A DNA stretch of 64,000 nt from Halobacterium sp. DL1 (GTDB lineage: Archaea; Halobacteriota; Halobacteria; Halobacteriales; Halobacteriaceae), in NCBI GenBank assembly GCA_000230955.3, contig CP007060.1:1054001-1118000 (forward strand), given 5' to 3'. The position numbers and the translations under genes were made by a program. Positions 24,528 to 32,970 of the stretch are shown here, piece after piece. Numbering within the stretch: position 1 is the stretch's first letter; each line of letters starts with the position of its first letter. The notes beneath the pieces are model-generated. The model made no database searches. It was not told the DNA's origin and saw only the letters and a program-made list of their open reading frames with translations.

Positions 24528-25499
24528 ATGAAGTCGACCGCGCGAGCCCACCCCATCCAGGGGCTCGTCAAGTACCACGGGATGCGCGACGAGGAGCTCC
24601 GCCTCCCGTACCACGACTCGATCAGCGTCTGCACCGCCCCGAGCAACACCACGACCACCGCCGAGTTCGACCCCGACCGCGAGGCGGACGTCTACCGCAT
24701 CGGCGGCGAGGTCGAGACTGGCCGCGGCGCCGAACGGATCGAGAAGGTCGTCGACGAGGTCCGTCGACGCGCGGGCTTCGACTACCGGGTCCGTCTGGAG
24801 AGCGAGAACAACTTCGCGTCGAACATCGGTCTCGGATCGTCTTCGTCCGGGTTCGCGGCGGCGGCCCTCGCGTGCGTCGAAGCAGCCGGTCTCGACCTCA
24901 CGCTCCCCGAAGTCTCCACCATCGCGCGCCGCGGCTCATCCTCGGCCGCCCGCGCCGTCACCGGTGGCTTCTCGGACCTCTACGCCGGCCTGAACGACGA
25001 GGACTGCCGCAGCGAGCGGCTCCCCGTCGCCGACGACCTGGCCGACGACCTGCGCATCGTCATCGGCGAGGTCCCCTCCTACAAGGAGACCGAGCAGGCC
25101 CACGCGGAGGCCGCGGACAGCCACATGTTCGAGGCGCGGCTCGCCCACATTCACGACCAGCTCGCCGAGATGAAGGACGCGCTCCGTGCGGGCGATTTCG
25201 ACCGCGCGTTCGAGACGGCCGAACACGACTCGCTGTCGCTGGCCGCCACGACGATGACCGGGCCAGCCGGCTGGGTCTACTGGCAGCCGGAGACCCTCGA
25301 GATCTTCAACACAGTGCGTGCGCTCCGGGACGACGGCGTCCCGGCGTACTTCTCGACTGACACCGGTGCGACCGTCTACGTGAACACGCGCGCCGACCAC
25401 GTGGACGACGTCGAGGACGCCATCGCCGACTGCGGCGTCGACACCCACGTCTGGGAGGTCGGTGGCCCCGCACACGTCGTCGACGAACCGCTGTTCTAG
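24528..25499 (+). CDS. mvaD: Phosphomevalonate (diphosphomevalonate-type) decarboxylase
   Basis: A 323-aa GHMP-fold enzyme. The start MKSTARAHPIQGLVKYHGM matches the family, and the glycine/serine-rich phosphate loop is ASNIGLGSSSSGFAAAA near residue 105. RRGSSSAARAVTGGFSDLY follows near 142. In Haloferax the homologue decarboxylates mevalonate 5-phosphate to isopentenyl phosphate, the haloarchaeal variant of the mevalonate pathway for membrane lipids; I infer the same here. The sequence alone does not separate mono- from diphosphate use. Confidence 0.9.
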   Translation: MKSTARAHPIQGLVKYHGMRDEELRLPYHDSISVCTAPSNTTTTAEFDPDREADVYRIGGEVETGRGAERIEKVVDEVRRRAGFDYRVRLESENNFASNIGLGSSSSGFAAAALACVEAAGLDLTLPEVSTIARRGSSSAARAVTGGFSDLYAGLNDEDCRSERLPVADDLADDLRIVIGEVPSYKETEQAHAEAADSHMFEARLAHIHDQLAEMKDALRAGDFDRAFETAEHDSLSLAATTMTGPAGWVYWQPETLEIFNTVRALRDDGVPAYFSTDTGATVYVNTRADHVDDVEDAIADCGVDTHVWEVGGPAHVVDEPLF

Positions 25500-25547
25500 C
25501 CCGCCGAGACGCGTACGGTTTTCACGCTCGCACCCCAAGGCCCGACC

Positions 25548-26705
25548 ATGCGAGTCGTGGTCCTCGGAGCGGGATACGCTGGCGTCGTCCTGGTCGACCG
25601 ACTGGAACGCCGCCTCCCGTCCGACGTCGAACTCGTCGTCGTCGACGACACAGGTGAGCACCTCGTCCAGCACGAACTCCACCGTGCCATCCGCCGCCCC
25701 GAATTCGCCGACGACATCACGGTGTCGCTGCGGGACATCTTCGACCACGCGCGAATCGAGGTGGCGACCGTCGGGAGCGTCGACACCGACGCGCGAACCG
25801 TCCACCTCGCCGACGGCACCAGCGTCGACTACGACGTGGCCGCGGTCTGTCTCGGCGCGGAGACGGCGTACTACGGACTGCCGGGCGTCGAGGAGCAGTC
25901 GATTCCGCTGAAGCGCCTCCCGGACGCCGCGCGGATCCGCCGCCGGTTCCTCGATATCGTCGACGCCGGTGGCGGGACTGTCGTCGTCGGAGGCGCCGGG
26001 CTCTCGGGCGTCCAGACCGCCGGGGAGGTCGCGGCGTTTGCCAGGGGGGAGGGCGTCGCGGACGACGTTGACGTCCACCTGCTCGAGCAGTACGACGACG
26101 TCGCGCCGTCGTTCCCCCCAGCCTTCCAGGCGGCAGTCCGCGAGGAACTCAACCGGGAGGGCGTCGAGGTACGGACGGGCGTCACCGTCGAACAGGCGAC
26201 CGAGAGCGCCGTCGAGGCCGCGGACCTGGTTGTCCCCTACGACCTGTTCGTCTGGACCGGCGGTATCCGCGGGAGCGACGCTCTCGGTGGCGAACGCGTC
26301 GACGTCCGTGCAGACCTCACCCTGGACGACCACACGCTCGCGGTGGGTGACGCCGCCAGAGTGGTCGATGCGGAGGGCAGGGCGGTACCCGCGAGCGCAC
26401 AGGCGGCCGTCAGGGAGGCGAAAGTCGCGGCCCGGAACGTCGAGCGACTGGTCGCCGACCGGCGAGAGGCCTCGGACGGCTTCCGGCCGCGGCTGGCACG
26501 TTACACGTTCGACTCGCCCGGCTGGCTGGTGAGCATCGGCGACGGGGCCGTCGCTCAGGTCGGGCCTAGCGTGTTCCGCGGGACGGCCGCGAAAGTCGTC
26601 AAGACGGGCGTGGGTGCGAGCTATCTCGCGTCGGCGAGCGGTGTCCGGAGCGCCGTCGACCTGCTCCGCGAGGAGTTCGAAGTTGGTCAGTCCGACCGGT
26701 CGTAG
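25548..26705 (+). CDS. Type II NADH dehydrogenase-like FAD oxidoreductase
   Basis: A 385-aa flavoprotein. FAD-binding start MRVVVLGAGYAGVVLVDRLE; second dinucleotide motif TVVVGGAGLSGVQTAGEVAA near residue 145 for NAD(P)H; TLAVGDAARVVDAEG near 265 is the FAD GD-motif. A C-terminal amphipathic part could bind the membrane. NDH-2 enzymes pass electrons from NADH to quinone without pumping; sulfide:quinone reductases are related, but their redox cysteines are absent. It follows the decarboxylase by 48 bp. Confidence 0.87.
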   Translation: MRVVVLGAGYAGVVLVDRLERRLPSDVELVVVDDTGEHLVQHELHRAIRRPEFADDITVSLRDIFDHARIEVATVGSVDTDARTVHLADGTSVDYDVAAVCLGAETAYYGLPGVEEQSIPLKRLPDAARIRRRFLDIVDAGGGTVVVGGAGLSGVQTAGEVAAFARGEGVADDVDVHLLEQYDDVAPSFPPAFQAAVREELNREGVEVRTGVTVEQATESAVEAADLVVPYDLFVWTGGIRGSDALGGERVDVRADLTLDDHTLAVGDAARVVDAEGRAVPASAQAAVREAKVAARNVERLVADRREASDGFRPRLARYTFDSPGWLVSIGDGAVAQVGPSVFRGTAAKVVKTGVGASYLASASGVRSAVDLLREEFEVGQSDRS

Positions 26706-26813
26706 GCTGTCCGACACGCTGAGTCGGCCTTCGCCCGCTCACCCCTGGGAAACCGCTGTTCGTCCGGTTCGAGCGGGTCTCGCCCTCTGTCGGAGCTGTC
26801 ATAGTCGGAACTC

Positions 26814-26821
26814 ATTTATAC
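26814..26821 (+). promoter_or_regulatory. TATA box of the amino-acid binding protein gene
   Basis: TTTATACG within an AT-rich island (about 26810-26836), centred about 26 bp before the ATG at 26843. A second AT run (TATATG) follows at about 26830. Confidence 0.65.
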
Positions 26822-26842
26822 GATTCGAGTATATGCGTTGGT

Positions 26843-28156
26843 ATGTCACAACGAATCAACAGACGTGACGTCATTCGCGGTGTGGGCGCAGCAGGTATCG
26901 CGGGTCTCGCTGGCTGTACCGGCGGAGACGGTGGCGATGGTGAGGACACCACGACCACAACCGAGTCGGGCGGCGGCGGCGACACCACGACGACGACCAC
27001 GCAGTCCGGCGGCGGGAGCATGGACCGCACCATCAAGCAGGGGGTTCTCCTCCCGACGACCGGTGGTCTGGCGGACCTCGGCGTCCCGATCAAGAACGGC
27101 GCCATCCTGCCACAGCGAGTGCTCGAGGGGGAGACCGACTTCGAACTCGACTTCTCCGTGCAGGACACGCAGACCGACGCGAACGCCGCGCAGTCCGCGG
27201 CACAGTCGCTCCGGAACGGCAACTACCCCGCGGTGACGGGGGCAGCGAGTTCCGAAGTGACCATCGCCGTCGCGGAGAACGTCTTCATCCCGTCCGGGAT
27301 GGTTGGCTGCTCGCCCGCGAGCACGTCGCCGGCCATCACCGACATGCAGGACAACGGCCTCATCTACCGGACGCCGCCGACGGACGCGCTGCAGGGCGAA
27401 GTGCTCGCGCAGGTCGCCTCCGAGCGACTCGGCGCGTCGTCGGCCGCCACGATGTACGTGAACAACTCCTACGGTCAGTTGCTCTCCGAGAGCTTCGCGA
27501 GCGCGTTCCAGGCCATCGACGGGAGCATCACGAACCAGGTGTCCTTCCAGAAGGCCCAGTCGACGTACACGTCCCGGCTCCAGTCCGCGCTGTCGGACGA
27601 CCCGGACGCGCTCCTCGTCATCGGCTACCCGGAGAGCGGCAAGCAGCTGTTCTCTGACTTCTACTCCGACTTCGACTCGGACATCCCGATTATGGTCACG
27701 GACGGCCTGCGCTCGGCGAGCCTCCCGTCCGACGTCGGCAACCCGATGGACAACGTCACCGGCACCGCGCCGCTGGCGGCCGGGCCCGGCAAGGAGTACT
27801 TCACGGAGCAGTTCAAGAGCGAGTTCGGAAGCGAACCCGGCGTGTTCACGTCGCAGGCGTTCGACGCCACCGCGGTCTGCCTGCTCGCGAACGCTGCGGC
27901 GGGCGAGAACAACGGTGCGGCCATCGCCGAGCAGATGCAGAACGTGGCCAACCCCGGCGGCGAAGAGGTCACGCCGAGTACGCTCGCCGACGGCCTGCAG
28001 ATGGCCGCCGAGGGAACCGAAATTCAGTACAAGGGTGCCTCCAGCGCCGTCGACTTCGACGAGAACGGCGACCTGAAGGCCGCGACCTACGAGTACTTCG
28101 GCTTCCAGGAGGGCGGCGGCATCGAGACCATCGACGAGATCCAGTTCACCGCGTAG
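26843..28156 (+). CDS. livK: Branched-chain amino-acid ABC transporter substrate-binding protein
   Basis: A 437-aa lipoprotein. The N-terminus INRRDVIRGVGAAGIAGLAGC combines a Tat-like twin arginine with a lipobox cysteine near residue 25. A Thr/Gly-rich linker follows, then a periplasmic-binding type I fold (IKQGVLLPTTGGLADLGVPI near 67, and KAQSTYTSRLQSALSDDPDA near 235). It captures leucine/isoleucine/valine or a related ligand outside the cell. Its partner permeases and ATPases are the minus-strand liv genes at 31334-35553, three kilobases away. A T-run after the stop (about 28175) may end transcription. Confidence 0.9.
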   Translation: MSQRINRRDVIRGVGAAGIAGLAGCTGGDGGDGEDTTTTTESGGGGDTTTTTTQSGGGSMDRTIKQGVLLPTTGGLADLGVPIKNGAILPQRVLEGETDFELDFSVQDTQTDANAAQSAAQSLRNGNYPAVTGAASSEVTIAVAENVFIPSGMVGCSPASTSPAITDMQDNGLIYRTPPTDALQGEVLAQVASERLGASSAATMYVNNSYGQLLSESFASAFQAIDGSITNQVSFQKAQSTYTSRLQSALSDDPDALLVIGYPESGKQLFSDFYSDFDSDIPIMVTDGLRSASLPSDVGNPMDNVTGTAPLAAGPGKEYFTEQFKSEFGSEPGVFTSQAFDATAVCLLANAAAGENNGAAIAEQMQNVANPGGEEVTPSTLADGLQMAAEGTEIQYKGASSAVDFDENGDLKAATYEYFGFQEGGGIETIDEIQFTA

Positions 28157-28328
28157 AACTCCGACCCACCACGGTTTTTTCGCCCGCCACGTCCGGCAGC
28201 GACGCGTCTCTCGGCCGGGCTGTAATCGCCTGACTCCGTTCGGTCGCCCTGCTCCGGGCGGATTTTCTCGTCGTGCGAACGCCACCCCCGAGTTTTGGGT
28301 GCCGTTCGAGTAGGGCCGCCCGGAAGCC

Positions 28329-28973
28329 ATGGATACGACACGAAGGCGAGTGGCGGCGATGGCCGCGCTCGTCGTCACGGCGCTGACAGCCGGCTGTATC
28401 GGCGGGCTACCGGTCGGTAGCTCGGTCGACACAGCCGTCGTCGAGGAACAGGTAGAACAGCGATACGCGGCCCTCGATGGGTACACCGCGTCCGTCACGC
28501 GGACCGTCGAGGTCGGCGAGGCGACCAGCGAGTCGCGCGCCAGAGTGACCGTCGAACGCGACGGGCGCCGAACGGTTGCGTACACTGCGGGACCGCGTGC
28601 CGGCGAAACCGCCGTCGAGTCGGCAGACGCAGGGCCGGTGTTCGACGCCGGCCTCGGCGCGAGTACACCCGCGACACCAGCGGCGTTCGGGGCGCTCGCG
28701 GAGTCGCTCTTCGAAGCGAACAACGTCACCGTCGAGCGCGTGACGACCACGGACGGCCGTCGGACAGCAGTGCTCGAACTGACACCGAGGGACGGTGGTC
28801 CTCGGGCGAACCTCACGCGGACGGTCTGGGTTGACCTCGACCGTCACATTCCGCTACGGGTCGTCACCTCGTGGACGACCGTCGACGGCGAGAGAGCATC
28901 GGTGACCGTCGAGTACGACGACGTCACGCTATACGAACCGAACAACTCGGGCGACAGCGAGGTGACGGCCTGA
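28329..28973 (+). CDS. LolA-like lipoprotein
   Basis: A 214-aa protein with a signal peptide and lipobox (ALVVTALTAGC, cysteine near residue 22). The mature part is beta-rich, starting with a helix (VVEEQVEQRYAALDGYTASV) and ending in strands such as HIPLRVVTSWTTVDGERASV, a pattern like LolA/LppX-type hydrophobic-cargo proteins that are common in haloarchaea. It probably binds a lipid at the cell surface. It is first of three coupled genes, its stop overlapping the SppA-like ATG (TGATG). Confidence 0.75.
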   Translation: MDTTRRRVAAMAALVVTALTAGCIGGLPVGSSVDTAVVEEQVEQRYAALDGYTASVTRTVEVGEATSESRARVTVERDGRRTVAYTAGPRAGETAVESADAGPVFDAGLGASTPATPAAFGALAESLFEANNVTVERVTTTDGRRTAVLELTPRDGGPRANLTRTVWVDLDRHIPLRVVTSWTTVDGERASVTVEYDDVTLYEPNNSGDSEVTA

Positions 28974-29920
28974 TGGTCGGGTCCTCCAGCGGTGGTCCGG
29001 GCGAGGCCGAAGGCCGCACGGCTGCTCGCGGCGTGGTCAGTGCGACGGTGCTCGTGCTGGTCGTCGTGGGCGTCGTCGTCGGCGCGGCGCTCGCGCCGTA
29101 CGCGTGGAACTACGCGACCCAGGCGGACGGCAACGTCGCCGTCGTCGAGGTGCACGGCACCATCACGGGCGAGACGGCGACCGGCGTCGTGGACAACCTC
29201 CGCGAAGCTCGCCAGAACGACTCCATCGACGCCGTCGTCCTGGACGTCGACAGTCCGGGCGGGACGGCCTCGGCCAGCGAGCAACTGTACCTCGCGGTGA
29301 AACGCACGGCCGCGGAGATGCCGGTGGTGACGAGTGTCACCGGCACCGCCGCCTCCGGGTCGTACTACGCGGCGGCGCCGAGCGACGACATCTACGTCAC
29401 GCCCGCGTCCGTCGTCGGGAGCGTCGGCGTGCGTGCGACGCTACCGTCGAGCGACGTGCCGTCGGGGCAGGTCGTCACGGGACCGGACAAGAACGGCGGT
29501 TCGACCCACGACGAGGTCCGCCAACGCGTGGAGACGCTCCGCCGGGCGTTCGTCGGGTCCGTCTTCGCCGAGCGCGGCGACCGAATCGACCTCACCCGCG
29601 AGGAACTCTCTCACGCGAAGGTGTACTCCGGTGCGAGCGGCGTGAACCTCGGGCTCGCCGACGACGTCGGCGGTATCGACACGGCCATCGCAGCGGCCGC
29701 CGACGAGGCGGGTCTCGCGGACTACGGGGTGACGCGGATGGACGCCCCGCAGCCGTCGGTCCTCTCCCAACTCGGCCTCTCCACAGGCGACGGAGCGTCC
29801 GCGGAGCCGACGACGGAGCGGGTCTTCGACTACCGCGGCGTCGACACGGTCCAGTACCTCATGCTACACGGCGCGATTCGAACCCCGGACACGGAGGTGA
29901 CGACGAATGCGAGCGCGTGA
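28973..29920 (+). CDS. sppA: S49-family signal peptide peptidase (SppA-like)
   Basis: A 315-aa membrane serine protease. One helix near residues 22-45, then the crotonase-like S49 fold. The nucleophile serine is in TGTAASGSYYAAA near residue 125 and the general-base lysine in ELSHAKVYSGASGVNLGLAD near 215. It cuts remnant signal peptides or membrane peptides. The active site would face outside given the single N-terminal helix. It is coupled to the lipoprotein before it and overlaps the gene after it by 14 nt. Confidence 0.88.
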   Translation: MVGSSSGGPGEAEGRTAARGVVSATVLVLVVVGVVVGAALAPYAWNYATQADGNVAVVEVHGTITGETATGVVDNLREARQNDSIDAVVLDVDSPGGTASASEQLYLAVKRTAAEMPVVTSVTGTAASGSYYAAAPSDDIYVTPASVVGSVGVRATLPSSDVPSGQVVTGPDKNGGSTHDEVRQRVETLRRAFVGSVFAERGDRIDLTREELSHAKVYSGASGVNLGLADDVGGIDTAIAAAADEAGLADYGVTRMDAPQPSVLSQLGLSTGDGASAEPTTERVFDYRGVDTVQYLMLHGAIRTPDTEVTTNASA

Positions 29921-30962
29921 CGTAGCGCGCGGCGTCGGCGTCGTCGCTGTCGTCGTGGCCGTCGTCCTCGCGGCGACGTTCGCGGGCGGCCTGTTGCTGT
30001 CCTCGTCGACCGACGCGTCGACGGCGCCGGAGGCTCCGGCGTACGACACGAACGAACTGCGGGCGACCCCCATTGCGGACGATGGGAGCGTGACCGCGCC
30101 CAGTGACGGCGAGGCGAAGACCGTCGTCGTCGACGTGAGCCACGGCAACGCGCTCGGCGAGAACGACCTCCAGCCGTTCGTGGACGCGCTCGTGGCGGCT
30201 GGCCACGAGGTCCGGTTCTACGCCGGCGGCCAGTCGGGCGTCGTTCGACCGACGCAGGGCGGGTCGCCGTTCAACGAGACGCTCCGGAGCGCCGACGCGC
30301 TCGTCGTCGCGAGTCCGGGCACGGCCTACACCGACGACCAGATAGCCGGTGTGGCGGCGTTCGCCGACGCCGGCGGTCGTGTGCTGCTGGCCGCGGACCC
30401 GCCGACCACCGGTGGGGCCCAGCAGACCGTCTCGATACCCGGCCTGACCGGCGGGTCGTCGGCGTCGGCGGCGGGCCAGCCCGCGACTCTCGCCGCCCGC
30501 TTCGACGTGACGTTCGGCGCGGGCTACCTCTACGACATGGCCGAGAACGCGAACAACTTCCAGCGCGTCTACGCCGGCGGCGACGTCGGTGTGGCCGAGG
30601 GCGTCGAGGCAGCGGTCCTGCTGGAAGCGACGCCGCTCCGGACGGGACCGGACGCGACGCCGGTGTTGACCGCCGAGTCGGTGTCACTCTCCACGACCCG
30701 GGAGTCGGGCACGTTTGCGGTCGCCGCGCGGAACGGCAACGTGCTCGCGGTCGGTGACACCGACGTGCTCACGGCGGGCGTCGTCACCGACGGCGACAAC
30801 GACGTACTCGTGAGCAACGTCGCCGCGTTCCTCGTCGGCGGTGAGAAGGAACCCGGCGAACCGTCGACCGGCAACAGTAGTGGCCCGCAGCCATCGACGT
30901 TCGGAGACCGCTCCGTCGCAGCGGGTGCACCGTCCCTTGAATCGGCTCCGGTGACCCAGTAG
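29907..30962 (+). CDS. DUF4350-like membrane-anchored protein
   Basis: A 351-aa protein with an N-terminal anchor (residues about 8-32), then a class I amidotransferase-like alpha/beta domain: KTVVVDVSHGNALGENDLQP near 72, SADALVVASPGTAYTDDQIA near 129 and DAGGRVLLAADPPTTGG near 152. This resembles DUF4350 and extracytoplasmic GldG-like modules that bind unknown ligands. No amidotransferase catalytic cysteine is seen. It ends in a low-complexity tail. It is cotranscribed with the SppA-like gene. Confidence 0.7.
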   Translation: MRARDVARGVGVVAVVVAVVLAATFAGGLLLSSSTDASTAPEAPAYDTNELRATPIADDGSVTAPSDGEAKTVVVDVSHGNALGENDLQPFVDALVAAGHEVRFYAGGQSGVVRPTQGGSPFNETLRSADALVVASPGTAYTDDQIAGVAAFADAGGRVLLAADPPTTGGAQQTVSIPGLTGGSSASAAGQPATLAARFDVTFGAGYLYDMAENANNFQRVYAGGDVGVAEGVEAAVLLEATPLRTGPDATPVLTAESVSLSTTRESGTFAVAARNGNVLAVGDTDVLTAGVVTDGDNDVLVSNVAAFLVGGEKEPGEPSTGNSSGPQPSTFGDRSVAAGAPSLESAPVTQ

Positions 30963-31063
30963 TCCGTCGGCGCTCGGCGGGGCAGCCGTCGCCATTCGAA
31001 CGGGCGCTGCTGTCTGCAGGATGATACGAAAAGTGGTTTGTCCCTGTGGTCGTACCTGCGACC

Positions 31064-31321
31064 ATGAGCAGCGCATACTCCGACTCCCTGGACTGGACCA
31101 CGCTGGTTGGCTCTGCGCTCGGCTTCGCGTTCGGCGCGCTCGTCACCGGGTTCGCGACGCTGACGGCGTGGTCGACCGCCTACATGAACGCCAACCCCGC
31201 TGTCGGGGCCGTCTCCGGCGGGTCGTCGCTGGCCGTCGCCGGGATGTTCGTCGCCGGAACGGTTCTCATGTTCCTCTCCGCGGCTACGGGTCTCGACAGA
31301 ATACTCCGCGAGGCCGACTGA
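31064..31321 (+). CDS. Small two-helix membrane protein
   Basis: An 85-aa protein starting MSSAYSDSLDWTTLVGSALG, with two hydrophobic segments (about residues 11-35 and 52-75). Nothing identifies a family. It stands alone and converges on the livF gene with 12 bp between stops. Confidence 0.65.
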   Translation: MSSAYSDSLDWTTLVGSALGFAFGALVTGFATLTAWSTAYMNANPAVGAVSGGSSLAVAGMFVAGTVLMFLSAATGLDRILREAD

Positions 31322-31333
31322 CGGCGGCCGGCG

Positions 31334-32083
31334 TCAGCCGCCGAGGAACTCCTGTCGGACCTCGTCGTCCTCGAGGAGCGCGTCGCCGGCGTCCATGTAG
31401 CTGTTCTCCCCCTGGACGAGCACGTAGCCGCGGTCACAGCGCCGGAGTGCTTCCTTGGCGTTCTGCTCGACCATCAGGATGGAGGTGCCGTCGTCGTTGA
31501 TCCGGTCGATGCGGTCGAACATCTCCTCGACCAGGTCGGGCGCGAGCCCCGCCGAGGGCTCGTCGAGCATCAGGAGGTCCGGTTCCAGCATCAGCGCGCG
31601 CCCCATCGCGAGCATCTGCTGCTGGCCGCCGGAGAGCGACCCCGCCTTCTGGTCGGTGCGCTCTTCGAGGATGGGGAACCGGTCGTACACCGCCTGGAGG
31701 CGGCTCTCGGGCACCTCGTCGAGGATGTACGCGCCCATCTCGAGGTTCTCCTCGACGGAGAGCCCGGCGAAGACGTTCTCGTTCTGGGGGACGTAGCCGA
31801 TGCCCTCGTGGATGATGCTCTCCGGTTCGCGGTTCTGAATCTCCGTGTCGTCGAAGGTGACGGAGCCGCCCATGTACGTCGTCAGCCCGAAGACGGACTT
31901 CATGACGGTGGACTTCCCGGCGCCGTTCGGCCCGACGATGGTGACGTACTCGCCGTCGCGGACGTCGAGGTCGACGTTCGACAGCACCTGCAGGTCGCCG
32001 TAACCCGCGTCGAGGTTCCGCACCGCGAGGAGGCCGGCCTCGTTGTCCGGGAGCCGCGCCTCGCGGGAGGCCTGCTGGCTCAT
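31334..32083 (-). CDS. livF: Branched-chain amino-acid ABC transporter ATPase (LivF)
   Basis: A 249-aa ATPase. Walker A GPNGAGKSTVMK near residue 52, Q-loop YVPQNENVF near 97, signature LSGGQQQMLAMGRAL near 152 and Walker B LLMLDEPSAGLAP near 172. It energises uptake together with LivG. It is the last gene of the operon, and its ATG overlaps the livG stop (ATGA). Confidence 0.94.
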   Translation of the reverse strand: MSQQASREARLPDNEAGLLAVRNLDAGYGDLQVLSNVDLDVRDGEYVTIVGPNGAGKSTVMKSVFGLTTYMGGSVTFDDTEIQNREPESIIHEGIGYVPQNENVFAGLSVEENLEMGAYILDEVPESRLQAVYDRFPILEERTDQKAGSLSGGQQQMLAMGRALMLEPDLLMLDEPSAGLAPDLVEEMFDRIDRINDDGTSILMVEQNAKEALRRCDRGYVLVQGENSYMDAGDALLEDDEVRQEFLGG

Positions 32084-32970
32084 ACCTCACCCCCGAGGTA
32101 GGCCTCGATGACCTCCTCGTTGTTGCGGATGCGTTCCGGCGACCCCTCGTCGAGGACGCGGCCCTGGTGCATGACGATGATGTGTTCGCAGTGCTCCATG
32201 ATGAGGTCCATGTCGTGTTCCACGAGCAGGAAGGTCAGTCCCTCCTCGCGCAGCTCGTGGATGCGGTCGAGTAGCTTATCCTCGAGTGTCGGGTTGACGC
32301 CCGCGAACGGCTCGTCGAGCAACATCACGTCGGGGTCGGTCATCAGCGCCCGCGCGAGTTCGAGCAGTTTGCGCTGGCCGCCCGAGAGGTTGCCCGCGTA
32401 CTCGTCGGCGAGGTGGTCGATTTCGAAGAACTCCAGGGTCTCCCAGGCGTCCTCGCGGAGCGCCATCTCCTGGTCGACGACGTCGCTGCGGAGCCCCGGG
32501 AGCACCGACCGCGTGATGGACTCGCCGCGCTGGAGGCCCGGTGCGAGCATCATGTTCTCGAGGACGGTCATCTCGTCCAGTTCGCGGGCGATCTGGAACG
32601 TGCGGACGAGGCCGCTCTGGGCGATGGCGTGCGGGCGCACGCCCGTTATCTCGTCGCCCCGGAAGTAGACGTCCCCGCTGTCGGGCCGGTGGACGCCCGT
32701 GATGCAGTTGAACGTCGTCGACTTCCCGGCGCCGTTCGGCCCGATGAGTCCGGTGAGCGAGCCCTCCTCGACGGAGAACGTCGCGCCGTCGACGGCGGTG
32801 ATCCCGCCGAAGGACTTCTGCAGTCCCTCGACGCGGAGCGGGAGGCCCCGCGGAATCTCCTTGGCCCCCTCCTCGATGGCGGAGTCGGCGGCCTCGGGTT
32901 CGACTTCCTCGGGGTCCGGTGCGTCCTCTGGCAGGTCGACGTCGACGTCCTCGTCGTTTGTGTCACTCAC
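32080..32970 (-). CDS. livG: Branched-chain amino-acid ABC transporter ATPase (LivG)
   Basis: A 296-aa ATPase with Walker A GPNGAGKSTTFN, signature LSGGQRKLLELARAL and Walker B VMLLDEPFAGVNP. An acidic extension of about 50 residues (VSDTNDEDVDVDLPEDAPDP onward) precedes the fold, which is unusual for LivG. The GTG at 32970 overlaps the livM stop by 8 nt. An ATG at 33018 is also open but would overlap livM by 56 nt, so the GTG is preferred. Confidence 0.9.
   Translation of the reverse strand: MSDTNDEDVDVDLPEDAPDPEEVEPEAADSAIEEGAKEIPRGLPLRVEGLQKSFGGITAVDGATFSVEEGSLTGLIGPNGAGKSTTFNCITGVHRPDSGDVYFRGDEITGVRPHAIAQSGLVRTFQIARELDEMTVLENMMLAPGLQRGESITRSVLPGLRSDVVDQEMALREDAWETLEFFEIDHLADEYAGNLSGGQRKLLELARALMTDPDVMLLDEPFAGVNPTLEDKLLDRIHELREEGLTFLLVEHDMDLIMEHCEHIIVMHQGRVLDEGSPERIRNNEEVIEAYLGGEV

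Noticed and set aside
24936-26717. 593-codon frame antisense to phosphomevalonate decarboxylase and NDH-2-like genes
   Set aside because: Valine/aspartate/glycine-rich shadow with no motif.
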